DNA of 19,906 nucleotides from an uncultured Eubacteriales bacterium (GTDB taxonomy: Bacteria; Bacillota_A; Clostridia; Oscillospirales; Oscillospiraceae): positions 1 through 19,906 of the forward strand of contig CATJRT010000461.1 of the NCBI GenBank assembly GCA_949742895.1. Direction: 5' to 3'. The translations under genes and the position numbers were made by a program. Positions 6,784-13,625 of this stretch are shown piece after piece. Each line of letters opens with the position of its first letter. Positions within the stretch are counted from its first letter, which is position 1. The notes beneath the pieces were generated by a model. It did not search any database and was not told the DNA's origin. It saw only the letters and a list, made by a program, of their open reading frames with translations.

Positions 6784-7152
6784 TTACTTCTGGAAGCTCA
6801 CACCCACCACGGTGACATTGACGCAGGCCACACTCAACCCGCTTGTGTTCTCCACGGCGCTGAACACCGCCTCCTGTACGGCCTTGGCCACGTCGGTAAC
6901 CACATAGCCGTACCGCACCAGGATGGACAGGTCCACCGCCACCTTTTCGTCCTCCACCGACAGCCGCACGCCCTTGGTCAGTGCCTTACGGTTGGCTGTG
7001 GCAGTGCCGTCGCTGCTCAGGCCGGAACCCAGCGTGCTGACGCCCTCCACGTCCACCGCCGTAGCCGCCGCGATGACGGCCAGCACCTCCTCGGAAATAC
7101 TGACACAGCCCAGCTCCTCGTCCCGGGAAATATATTCCTTGCCTTCGGCCAT
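6784..7152 (-). CDS. Asp23/Gls24 family envelope stress response protein (YqhY-like)
   Basis: A 122-residue Asp23/Gls24 (formerly DUF322) protein. Visible family features are the early EELGCVSISEEVLAVIAAATAVDVEGVSTLGSG-type segment, the VDLSILVRYGYVVTDVAKAVQEAV block, and the C-terminal VNVTVVGVSF strand. In Bacillus the homologue YqhY lies just downstream of the spoIIIA genes and before nusB, and has been linked to regulation of acetyl-CoA carboxylase and envelope homeostasis. The same order with spoIIIAH is seen here, but nhaC follows instead of nusB. It has its own promoter (7185-7213) and terminator, so it can be expressed in vegetative cells independently of the sporulation operon. AAGGAG lies about 11 bases before the ATG. 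Family identity is firm; the physiological role is not. Confidence 0.9.
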   Translation of the reverse strand: MAEGKEYISRDEELGCVSISEEVLAVIAAATAVDVEGVSTLGSGLSSDGTATANRKALTKGVRLSVEDEKVAVDLSILVRYGYVVTDVAKAVQEAVFSAVENTSGLSVACVNVTVVGVSFQK

Positions 7153-7184
7153 ATTGCCTCACGCTCCTTTTTCATGCTGGAGCT

Positions 7185-7213
7185 ATTATATCACCCTGTC
7201 TCACAAATTACAA
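7185..7213 (-). promoter_or_regulatory. Sigma-A-type promoter of asp23
   Basis: On the minus strand, -35 TTGTAA (7213-7208), a 17-bp spacer and a perfect -10 TATAAT (7190-7185) lie 33 bases upstream of the asp23 start codon. Confidence 0.75.
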
Positions 7214-7253
7214 TCCTAATTTTCTCCCGGATACTACATACTTCTGTATTGCC

Positions 7254-7301
7254 GCGCCGAGCAGGCGAGTGGCCGCTCCCCCGCAGCCGCCTGCTCAGCG
7301 C
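7254..7301 (-). other. Long GC-rich stem-loop after spoIIIAH
   Basis: Arms 7301-7288 and 7267-7254 pair over 14 positions with one G-U, and a GGCTGC/GCGGCC inner stem extends the hairpin. It starts 8 bases after the spoIIIAH stop. There is no T-run on either strand, so it is either a Rho-assisted end or an mRNA 3'-stabilising structure for the spoIIIA transcript. Confidence 0.55.
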
Positions 7302-7308
7302 TTCCTGA

Positions 7309-7923
7309 TTACGGCTCCGTTTCAATGATCTTGATGACGCTGGCGCTCAGGCCGGTCTCCTCCTTGACGATCTCCATGATCTTGGTGATGTCGTTCTCAC
7401 TCAACCCCTCCTCCGTGGACGACACCACCACGCTGGCGCTGTTCTCGTTGATAAAGCACACGCAGTCACCGTAGCCTTTGGCTGTCACCAGGTTTTCCAC
7501 CTGGGCCTCGGACATGGTGAAGGCCGCCATGGCCTGGATAGAGGCGTTGGCCTCGTCGATCATGGTCTGCTGTGCGCCCTCGTCCGCAGCCGCCTGCTGG
7601 AGCAGCTCCAGTGCGCTGTCCCGGGCCTGCTGCCGGTTCAGCCGCGCCGAGGCGAAATACCCCGTGGCCGTGCCGCTGGGGGCGGGGGTGCCGCTCTCCT
7701 GAGGCGCCGCGCTGCTATTCGGTGCGCCGCTGGCCTGAGGACTCGCGGAGGCATCCTCTTCTCCGTTCACCAGCGTGCTCTGCCCCAGCAACTTGCCGCC
7801 GCTACCGCCGTCTGTTCCGCCGCCCTCGGCGGACTGATTGTTGTAAGACCAATTGAGGTACACCGCCGCCCCCACAAACAGGACGATGGCCACCACTACC
7901 GCGTTCCGTTTCCATACACTCAT
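7309..7923 (-). CDS. spoIIIAH: Stage III sporulation protein AH
   Basis: A 204-residue, single-pass mother-cell membrane protein. The helix spans about residues 6-25 (NAVVVAIVLFVGAAVYLNW). It is followed by a long Gly/Ser/Ala/Pro-rich, low-complexity linker to about residue 95, and then the YscJ/FliF-like ring-building domain. That domain contains DEANASIQAMAAFTMSEAQVENLVTAKGYGDCVCFI and ends with the strand SASVIKII. In Bacillus SpoIIIAH binds forespore SpoIIQ in the intermembrane space to form the channel between the two cells. The start at 7923 follows GGAGG by 8 bases; an in-frame GTG 15 bases upstream overlaps that site and is rejected. It lies 33 bases after spoIIIAG and is last in the operon. 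Confidence 0.92.
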   Translation of the reverse strand: MSVWKRNAVVVAIVLFVGAAVYLNWSYNNQSAEGGGTDGGSGGKLLGQSTLVNGEEDASASPQASGAPNSSAAPQESGTPAPSGTATGYFASARLNRQQARDSALELLQQAAADEGAQQTMIDEANASIQAMAAFTMSEAQVENLVTAKGYGDCVCFINENSASVVVSSTEEGLSENDITKIMEIVKEETGLSASVIKIIETEP

Positions 7924-7956
7924 CGCTTTGTCCTCCACTCCTCAATAATTTGGGAG

Positions 7957-8469
7957 TTATCCTCCCTTACACACCGTGATCTTGTCTGCGCCCAGCCCGG
8001 TGAGCGCAGATACCGCCTGGGTCATGGTCAGCCGGATGGCCGGGTCGTCCCCGCCCTCGCACACCACCAGCGCCCCCTGGAACACAGGATACTTCCGGGT
8101 GATGAGCAGCGCCTCCTCCCCGGACCCTGTGGATCGCAGTACCGTCTCCTCCTCCACGCTGCTCCCCCGCTCGTTCACCGTAGTGGTACGGTCGGAGGCC
8201 AGCACCTGCTCCATGCCGCTTTTCATGGTGAGTGTCACCGTCACCTTCCCTGCGCCGTCCACCTGGGACAGCGTCTGGGAAAGCTTTTCCTCCAGCTCCT
8301 TCAAATCAAACTCGTCCTGGGCTGCATCCACCCTGTCCGGCTGCGCCTGCCGCTCCCCCGTGGGCCAAAGCAGCAGCACAAGCCCCGCTGCGATGACGAG
8401 CAGCACATATTTGTACTGCTCCAGCAGCTTCCACACCTTCGCCGCCTCCGGCAGCTTCCATTGCTTCAT
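7957..8469 (-). CDS. spoIIIAG: Stage III sporulation protein AG
   Basis: A 170-residue protein with a short cytoplasmic N-terminus, one membrane helix at about residues 21-37 (YVLLVIAAGLVLLLWP) and an extracytoplasmic domain. The DGAGKVTVTLTMKSG strand and the long beta insertion containing VNERGSSVEEETVL are typical of SpoIIIAG. In Bacillus this insertion forms the large ring of the mother-cell/forespore channel. The C-terminal DPAIRLTMTQAVSALTGLGADKITV matches the ring-building motif. Its ATG overlaps the spoIIIAF stop as ATGA (8469-8466), with GGGAGAG 7 bases upstream. A short inverted repeat GGGAG/CTCCC (7966-7952) covers its stop codon and might modestly affect read-through to spoIIIAH. 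Confidence 0.92.
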   Translation of the reverse strand: MKQWKLPEAAKVWKLLEQYKYVLLVIAAGLVLLLWPTGERQAQPDRVDAAQDEFDLKELEEKLSQTLSQVDGAGKVTVTLTMKSGMEQVLASDRTTTVNERGSSVEEETVLRSTGSGEEALLITRKYPVFQGALVVCEGGDDPAIRLTMTQAVSALTGLGADKITVCKGG

Positions 8470-8957
8470 GGCGTTCTCTCCCTGTAATACTGGCGGCTGG
8501 CCGGAACGCCAAGCTCCTGCTCCAGCAAGGCGCTGAGCCGGTCCTGCCCCTCCTGCGTCCATGTTCCCCAGGCGGTGATCTCCCAGAGATATGGCGTGCC
8601 GTCCTCGTCATATGCAAAGGTCACCTCCGCCTGGCAGATAATTCCCAGTTCCTCCGCCTTGTCCACAATATATGCGGCGGTCTCCTCTTCTATGATAGAC
8701 CAGTAAAACAAATCCGTCCGCTCCGACAGACCATCCTCGCAGCGGCCCACCGCCGCCCGGTAATCCTCCAGAATCCGGGACACAGCCCCGTCCTCCAGAC
8801 TGAGCAGGGGACTGACCGCTGCCAGCAGCAGGGCCAGCCCTCCCGCCAGCCTGCATACCTTCTTCACGCTCCCCTCAGGAGCCAAGGCCTGGGCCAGCGC
8901 CAGCACCATGGCGGTGCAGGTCACCCCCAGCAGCCACTGCCGCACCAGCCCCATCAT
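8466..8957 (-). CDS. spoIIIAF: Stage III sporulation protein AF
   Basis: A 163-residue protein with two N-terminal membrane helices (about residues 5-25 and 36-53, VCRLAGGLALLLAAVSPLL) and a soluble C-terminal domain ending near QYYRERTP. This is the SpoIIIAF arrangement. It is shorter than the roughly 200-residue Bacillus protein. The start ATG at 8957 overlaps the spoIIIAE stop in the string ATGATG, so either of two adjacent methionines could be first. The reading frame is open far upstream through spoIIIAE, which is only a shadow. The role in the channel complex is known only from genetic requirement. Assignment rests on position between AE and AG plus the helix pattern. Confidence 0.88.
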   Translation of the reverse strand: MMGLVRQWLLGVTCTAMVLALAQALAPEGSVKKVCRLAGGLALLLAAVSPLLSLEDGAVSRILEDYRAAVGRCEDGLSERTDLFYWSIIEEETAAYIVDKAEELGIICQAEVTFAYDEDGTPYLWEITAWGTWTQEGQDRLSALLEQELGVPASRQYYRERTP

Positions 8958-10057
8958 GCCGCCACCGCCGACACACAGGACACCAGTGCGATGAGCAGCA
9001 GCAGACAGCACGCCCCTGTCATACCCAGCACCAGGCCGAATGCACTGCCCAGCCGCTCCACCAGCGTACACACCGGACCACCGCCCATCGTGGCGGACAG
9101 GGCCGCCGCCAGCTTGTACACCAGATAGTGGACCGCCAGCCGGAGCAGGGGCAGCAGGCAGATGCCCAAAATGGTCAACATCCCAAACACTCCCACCGTC
9201 CCCTTCAGTACCCCCGCCGAGGCCAGCACCGTTTCCGCCGCGTCGGACAGGATGCCACCCACCACCGGAATGGCCCCGGATATAGCAAACCGCGCCGCCT
9301 TCACTGTGGCCGCGTCCGCCGTTCCGGCAACAACTCCGCTGATGGTGAGGTAGCCCACGAACACCGTGGTCACCACCGTCAGAGACGTAGTCACCACCCA
9401 CTTGAGCAGGTCTGCCGCCCGCTTGATCTGGTCGCCCCCCAATGCCGCCGCAGCCACGCTGGCGGCAATGTACCCGTACAGCAGGGGGAGCAGCAGACCG
9501 TTGATGAGGTCGATGAGCAGGTCGGAGAACAGCGCCGCCGCCATCTGCCGCACCGCCGCACCCGTCACCGCCCCAGTTGCCGCAGTAATGGCCGCCACCG
9601 TGGGCAGCAGCACGTTGGCAAAGGACGCCATGCTGTCGATGGCTCCCATGCCCATGCCCATCAGGGAGTTGACGTCGGCCACCGCCACCGCCGCCACCGC
9701 CAGCGATCCCGCCAAAGGAACCGCCGGCACACCGGCCTTGCCTGTCCCCTCCTGCACTGTTTCCGCCAAGGCGCAGAAGAGCTGAATCACCAGCAGCAGC
9801 ACCCCTGACCGGGCCGCCCGGCGCACCACACCGCTCAGTTCTTTCGTCCCTGTGTCCAGCAGCTCCGCCAGCCCCTCGTCCAGTCCTGCACCATACTGCG
9901 CCGTACCGCCGTTTTCCCGGGCGGAGCGTTCCAGCCCGTCCAGCTCCAGCGCCCGCTCCTGCCGCTCCAGCGCCTCCTCTGGGGTCAGCGCTCCGGCGGG
10001 GAGAACCAGCCCCGCCAGCAGCAGGGGCAGGAGCAGCGCCAGCAGCCTTACCCTCAT
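8954..10057 (-). CDS. spoIIIAE: Stage III sporulation protein AE
   Basis: A 367-residue multi-pass membrane protein. It begins with a signal-peptide-like segment (RVRLLALLLPLLLAGLVLPAGA). A charged extracytoplasmic stretch to about residue 85 follows, then about seven hydrophobic segments. The conserved block FVGYLTISGVVAGTADAATV and the AISGAIPVVGGILSDAAETV segment are diagnostic of SpoIIIAE. It is the largest membrane component of the spoIIIA-encoded transport complex and is needed for late forespore gene expression. AGGGAGGTG stands 6 bases before the ATG, and 12 bases separate it from the spoIIIAD stop. The downstream junction is the ATGATG overlap with spoIIIAF. Confidence 0.95.
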   Translation of the reverse strand: MRVRLLALLLPLLLAGLVLPAGALTPEEALERQERALELDGLERSARENGGTAQYGAGLDEGLAELLDTGTKELSGVVRRAARSGVLLLVIQLFCALAETVQEGTGKAGVPAVPLAGSLAVAAVAVADVNSLMGMGMGAIDSMASFANVLLPTVAAITAATGAVTGAAVRQMAAALFSDLLIDLINGLLLPLLYGYIAASVAAAALGGDQIKRAADLLKWVVTTSLTVVTTVFVGYLTISGVVAGTADAATVKAARFAISGAIPVVGGILSDAAETVLASAGVLKGTVGVFGMLTILGICLLPLLRLAVHYLVYKLAAALSATMGGGPVCTLVERLGSAFGLVLGMTGACCLLLLIALVSCVSAVAA

Positions 10058-10069
10058 ATGTACACCTCC

Positions 10070-10444
10070 CTACAAAAGCTGCGTTAGCAGCTCCAGCACC
10101 GCCGTCATCAGCGGCAATACCGCCCACAGCGCCAGTACCGTCCCTGCCAGCTCCACCGCCGAGGCCAGACCGCCCTCCTTGGCGTCCCGGCAAAAGTCGG
10201 CGCTGAGCCTGGTGACCACGGCGATACCGGTGGTTTTGAGCACCGGCTCCACCACCTGCCCTGACAGTCCCCCTGTCTCCACCAGCTTGTCCATCAGCGA
10301 TGTCACCGCTGTGAAGGCCCCGGTGCAGTACAGTATAATCAGGGCCCCGGCGCACAGCGCCAGCGCCAGCCCGATTTCCGGGGCCTGCCTGCGCACCACC
10401 ACCGCGCACACCGCCGCTACGATGGCGGCGGCGGCAACCTTCAT
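10070..10444 (-). CDS. spoIIIAD: Stage III sporulation protein AD
   Basis: A 124-residue membrane protein with four predicted hydrophobic stretches: AAAAIVAAVCAVVV, IGLALALCAGALIIL, EPVLKTTGIAVVTRL, and the C-terminal AVLPLMTAVLELL. The ADFCRDAKEGGLASAVELAG segment is highly typical of SpoIIIAD. The ATG at 10444 lies 8 bases after the spoIIIAC stop. No clear Shine-Dalgarno precedes it, so it probably depends on translational coupling; a GTG immediately upstream (10447) is an alternative start. Longer frames reaching 10663 run through spoIIIAC and are shadows. Confidence 0.92.
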   Translation of the reverse strand: MKVAAAAIVAAVCAVVVRRQAPEIGLALALCAGALIILYCTGAFTAVTSLMDKLVETGGLSGQVVEPVLKTTGIAVVTRLSADFCRDAKEGGLASAVELAGTVLALWAVLPLMTAVLELLTQLL

Positions 10445-10452
10445 CACATCGC

Positions 10453-10647
10453 TCACAACTGGAACAGGTCCTTGACCAGCTCGAACAGGCTGCTGATCTC
10501 CTGCACCACAATCATCAGCACCACCACCAGCGCAACCAGGGTGGTCATGGTGGCCATCTCGTCCCGGCCCGACCGGGTAAGCACCTGGTTGAGCACCGAC
10601 ACCAATATCCCAATGGCGGCGATTTTGAATATCAAATCTACATTCAT
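10453..10647 (-). CDS. spoIIIAC: Stage III sporulation protein AC
   Basis: A 64-residue protein made of two membrane helices: DLIFKIAAIGILVSVLNQVL, then TMTTLVALVVVLMIVV after a short charged RSGRDEM loop. The C-terminal tail is amphipathic (EISSLFELVKDLFQL). Size and sequence match SpoIIIAC, which is almost always 60-70 residues. AGGAGG lies 7 bases before the ATG and overlaps the stop codon region of spoIIIAB 12 bases upstream. The short length makes it easy to miss in automated calling. Confidence 0.93.
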   Translation of the reverse strand: MNVDLIFKIAAIGILVSVLNQVLTRSGRDEMATMTTLVALVVVLMIVVQEISSLFELVKDLFQL

Positions 10648-10659
10648 CCCTCATCCTCC

Positions 10660-11172
10660 TCAAATCAGTAAAATGACCAGGAACAACCCTGCCGTTATCC
10701 CCAACACGCCATACACCCGGCCCAGCCGCTTCCGATCCTCCACTGCCATGGCCTGCCGTTGCTCCAGCCGCGCCGCCGCACTCTCCAGGGCCTGCCGCTG
10801 GCTGTCACCGTCGTACCGGCCCAGCACCGTGCCGAGCTGCTCCACCGGTTCCCGGTCCCCCTGGTCCAGCCGGAGCTGGCACTGGTCCAGCCCCTCCAAC
10901 CACACCTGCTGGAAGGAGCGTCCCTCCAGCCGCGCCGCGCCTCCGGCGCACAGGCGAAAAAACCGGGCCGGCCTGCCCCTGGCCTCTCCCGCCGCCAACG
11001 CCAACCCCTCGGGCAGCTCTGCCAGCCGCCAGCCCAGCTCCCGCTGAAGGGTCTCTATCCCCGCCAGCAGCCCCCGCAGGTCCCGCACCCTGCCATCCAG
11101 CTGGCTCACCGCACCGAGCCCCAACGCTGCCGCACCCGCAATCAGCAGCGCCGCTCCCAAGAGCCTCATCAT
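10660..11172 (-). CDS. spoIIIAB: Stage III sporulation protein AB
   Basis: A 170-residue protein with an N-terminal helix (LLGAALLIAGAAALGLGAV), a long cytoplasmic helical region (QLDGRVRDLRGLLAGIETLQRELGW motif) and a C-terminal helix (YGVLGITAGLFLVILLI). This resembles the type II secretion/type IV pilus GspF-like proteins to which SpoIIIAB is related, and the length matches the family. It probably partners the SpoIIIAA ATPase at the mother-cell membrane. The ATG at 11172 overlaps the spoIIIAA stop within ATGATG, the same junction used between AE and AF. A second Met follows immediately. Confidence 0.92.
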   Translation of the reverse strand: MMRLLGAALLIAGAAALGLGAVSQLDGRVRDLRGLLAGIETLQRELGWRLAELPEGLALAAGEARGRPARFFRLCAGGAARLEGRSFQQVWLEGLDQCQLRLDQGDREPVEQLGTVLGRYDGDSQRQALESAAARLEQRQAMAVEDRKRLGRVYGVLGITAGLFLVILLI

Positions 11173-12059
11173 GCCAGCACCTCCGCCTTTACCGTGCGCA
11201 CGCCGTCCCGGTTTTGGATGACCAGCGCCCGGCGGAACACCCCCGCTGAGAGCAGCGCCCGGCATACCGGCCTGCGCTGTAGGTCGTCCCGTCCGCTACC
11301 GTGGACAGTGGCCAGTACAGCCACACCGCACCCCGCCGCCTCGACAACGGCCCGCACGTCGGCGGAGCTGGCGATTTCGTCCACCGCCGCCACCTGGGGG
11401 TTCATCCCCCGGACCAGGATGGACAGCCCCTCCACCTTGGGACAGCCGTCCAGTACGTCGGTGTGCCGTCCCACGTAGAGCTGGGGCTCGCCCTGCCACA
11501 GCGCGGCGATCTCCCCCCGCTCGTCCGCCACCGCCACCCGGTGAGGCGCGCCTGCGTCCCCGTCGGACAGGCCCCGCACCAGGTCCCGGAGCAGGGTGGT
11601 CTTGCCCACCCCCGGCGGGGCCAAGATGAGGGTGCTCTGGAACCGCCCGTCCTCCATCAGGTGGGGCAGCAGCGCCCCGGCCTGTCCTACAACGGGCCGT
11701 GCCACCCGGAGGGACAGGGAGGACAGGTGCCGCAGGGTAACGGTCTGCCCGTCCTTACGCACCGTCGTGCCGCACATACCCAGACGGTGCCCGCCCCGCA
11801 GGGTGATAAATCCCTGCCGCACCCGGTCCAGTACCGTGTGGGCGGAGGCCCGACTGGCGTTCTCCACCACCTGGCGTAGTTCATCCTCCCCGATGGGCGG
11901 GCCGTGGACCTCCAGCTCAACCCCCTCTGCCAGCACTGTCATGGGGAATCCCCAGCGCATCCGCAGCTCCTCCACCCGACCCAGCCTGTCCCCTCCAAGG
12001 GCGCACACCGCCGTGCGCAGCGCCGATGGAAGCACTGCAAAGGCGTCTCTTTCGTCCAT
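11169..12059 (-). CDS. spoIIIAA: Stage III sporulation protein AA, secretion-type ATPase
   Basis: A 296-residue cytoplasmic ATPase related to type II/IV secretion motor proteins. The Walker A motif APPGVGKTT is at residues 147-155, a VAVADERGEIAAL segment follows, and QVAAVDEIAS is the Walker B region. The LGMCGTTV and LRVARPV segments preceding the P-loop are typical of SpoIIIAA. It is expected to power the mother-cell side of the SpoIIIA-SpoIIQ apparatus during engulfment. The start at 12059 follows AAGGAA by about 10 bases and lies about 30 bases from a sigma-E-like -10; the longer frame to 12158 reads through the promoter and is rejected. It is the first gene of the eight-gene operon. Confidence 0.95.
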   Translation of the reverse strand: MDERDAFAVLPSALRTAVCALGGDRLGRVEELRMRWGFPMTVLAEGVELEVHGPPIGEDELRQVVENASRASAHTVLDRVRQGFITLRGGHRLGMCGTTVRKDGQTVTLRHLSSLSLRVARPVVGQAGALLPHLMEDGRFQSTLILAPPGVGKTTLLRDLVRGLSDGDAGAPHRVAVADERGEIAALWQGEPQLYVGRHTDVLDGCPKVEGLSILVRGMNPQVAAVDEIASSADVRAVVEAAGCGVAVLATVHGSGRDDLQRRPVCRALLSAGVFRRALVIQNRDGVRTVKAEVLA

Positions 12060-12088
12060 ATGTATCACGTTCCTTTCAACCTGTCCCC

Positions 12089-12117
12089 ATACTATGCGTC
12101 CAGACCGGGAGATATGT
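12089..12117 (-). promoter_or_regulatory. Sigma-E-type promoter of the spoIIIA operon
   Basis: On the minus strand, a -35-like ACATATC (12117-12111), a 14-bp spacer and a -10-like CATAGTAT (12096-12089) match the mother-cell sigma-E consensus (ATATT and CATACAAT) at most positions. The spoIIIA operon is sigma-E-controlled in Bacillus, which agrees. The rest of 12118-12279 holds nothing I recognise. Confidence 0.7.
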
Positions 12118-12279
12118 CTCTCAATCACACAGCGTAGCGTGTCCCGTGCTCTGTCCAAGCGGGCCAGGAAAATCCAGGACCGCTGCGCGGTTGCTCACAA
12201 CGACCAGCACCGCCAGGATAGAACCAGGGCCACGCAAGGGGAACACACGGCCGTCCCACATGAGAGGGAGGGGGATATG

Positions 12280-12311
12280 AAAAATGGCCGCGCCTTCCGG
12301 CGCGGCCATTT
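12280..12311 (-). terminator. Rho-independent terminator of the phosphofructokinase gene
   Basis: A perfect 13-bp stem (12282-12294 with 12299-12311) encloses a GGAA loop (minus strand) and ends in five T on the minus strand. It starts 8 bases after the stop codon of the gene. Confidence 0.93.
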
Positions 12312-12319
12312 GCGGTCTA

Positions 12320-13405
12320 TCAATCGTCTCCGAAGCTGATACCAAGCAGACGGGCCTCAGCAATGATGTCAGACTTGGGGTCGATGGTCTTGAGTTTTCC
12401 GGCAATCTCCTTCAGGGGCACCGAGGTAACAATCCGGTCATGGATGGCCACCAGATTGCCGTACTCCTCCTTGGAGATCATCAGCGCTGCGGTGGCACCC
12501 AGGCGGGAAGAGAGCACCCGGTCGTAGGGACAGGGTGTACCGCCCCGCTGCATATGGCCGGGAACGGTGACTCGCACCTCCTTGCCGGTCTTTTTCAGGA
12601 TTTTGTCCGCAATGGCATAGGAGACCGAGGGATACTTCTCCAGCAGCTCGGCCATGTGCTGCTTGTATTCCTTCTTGGACATGGCCGCTTCCTTCTTGGA
12701 TATGGCGCCCTCGGCTACGGCCAGAATCGTGAACCCATGACCGGCGGCGGCGCGCTGGTTGATCTTGGCAAGGACAGCATCGATGCTGTAGGGAATCTCA
12801 GGGATCAGGATGATATCCGCGCCGCCGGCCATACCGGCGTTCAGGGTGAGCCAGCCTGCCTTGTGGCCCATAATTTCCACCATGAACACCCGGTTGTGGG
12901 ATGCGGCAGTGGTGTGGATGCAGTCGATCACATCGGTGGCAATATCCACAGCGCTCTGGAACCCGAATGTCATGTCGGTGCCCCACAAATCGTTGTCGAT
13001 GGTCTTGGGCAGGCCGATGACGTTCAAGCCCTCCTCGCTGAGGAGGTTGGCGGTTTTCTGGCTGCCATTGCCGCCCAGCACCACCAGACAGTCCAGCCGC
13101 AGGCGGCGATAGGTATACTTCATGGCCTCCACCTTGTCCAAGCCGTTCTCATCAGGCTCCCGCATCAGCTTGAAGGGCTGGCGGCTGGAGCCCAGAATGG
13201 TACCGCCACGGGTGAGCAGGCCGGTAAAGTCCAGGGGTGTGAGCTTTTTGTAGTCCTCGTAGATCAGACCCTTGTAGCCGTCGATGAAGCCGATGATCTC
13301 CACCTCGTTGCCATAGATGTTGTACAGGCCCTTGGCCACGCCGCGCATGGTGGCGTTGAGCGCCTGACAGTCGCCTCCGCTGGTGAGCATTCCAATTCGT
13401 TTCAT
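12320..13405 (-). CDS. pfkA: 6-phosphofructokinase (ATP- or PPi-dependent, PfkA superfamily)
   Basis: A 361-residue glycolytic enzyme that phosphorylates fructose 6-phosphate to the 1,6-bisphosphate. Family motifs are MLTSGGDCQALNA at the start, RGGTILGSSR (about 66-75), GGNGSQKTAN (111-120), PKTIDND (133-139), MGHKAGWL and PGHMQRGG. The residue after the GGN stretch is Gly, as in ATP enzymes, but Lys in PKTIDND is more usual in PPi or mixed-substrate enzymes (E. coli has Gly there). The normally acidic residue of GGDGS is Asn here. The phosphoryl donor therefore cannot be assigned safely. AAGGGAG precedes the ATG by 8 bases. It is flanked by its own terminator and by the palindromic element at 13433-13604. 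Confidence 0.93.
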   Translation of the reverse strand: MKRIGMLTSGGDCQALNATMRGVAKGLYNIYGNEVEIIGFIDGYKGLIYEDYKKLTPLDFTGLLTRGGTILGSSRQPFKLMREPDENGLDKVEAMKYTYRRLRLDCLVVLGGNGSQKTANLLSEEGLNVIGLPKTIDNDLWGTDMTFGFQSAVDIATDVIDCIHTTAASHNRVFMVEIMGHKAGWLTLNAGMAGGADIILIPEIPYSIDAVLAKINQRAAAGHGFTILAVAEGAISKKEAAMSKKEYKQHMAELLEKYPSVSYAIADKILKKTGKEVRVTVPGHMQRGGTPCPYDRVLSSRLGATAALMISKEEYGNLVAIHDRIVTSVPLKEIAGKLKTIDPKSDIIAEARLLGISFGDD

Positions 13406-13432
13406 AATACAGACTCCCTTCCAACCGATATA

Positions 13433-13604
13433 TTTTAGAACTTGTATTCACAACCTCAATATGCCATCTGAGCGGGTCTTTTCCCGCCATGCTTCGTTCA
13501 ATTTTCCTGCCATACACGCAGGTATGCCCGCAAAAATTGGCCTCGCCTGACGGAAAAATTCCTCGACCATCCGGCATTTTCGGCTGTAAATACAGGTTCT
13601 TAAT
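13433..13604. repeat. 172-bp imperfect palindromic element with terminal inverted repeats (MITE/REP-like)
   Basis: The ends (13433-13455 and 13582-13604) are inverted copies: in the central 22 positions 18 pair exactly. The symmetry axis at 13518.5 coincides with the centre of an internal hairpin. That hairpin has outer arms CAATTTT (13499-13505) and AAAATTG (13533-13539), and inner arms CATAC (13511-13515) and GTATG (13522-13526). Secondary hairpins (GCGGG/CCCGC and GGAA/TTCC) sit on the two flanks. No protein is encoded. It occupies the gap between ppk and pfkA. A weak promoter candidate for pfkA (TTGAGG, 16 bp, TAAAAT; 13459-13432, minus strand) falls inside its left end. Confidence 0.7.
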
Positions 13605-13625
13605 TTGTGGACGTTATTTTTCCGA

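Noticed and set aside
8466..10511. 681-codon minus-strand frame covering spoIIIAE, AD and AF
   Set aside because: Only its last 163 codons (spoIIIAF) look like protein. The Gly/Ala/Arg-rich upstream part is the shadow of AE and AD.
12121..12405. 94-codon minus-strand frame between pfkA and spoIIIAA
   Set aside because: It crosses the pfkA terminator and lacks a Shine-Dalgarno; the internal ATG at 12261 is preceded by pyrimidines.
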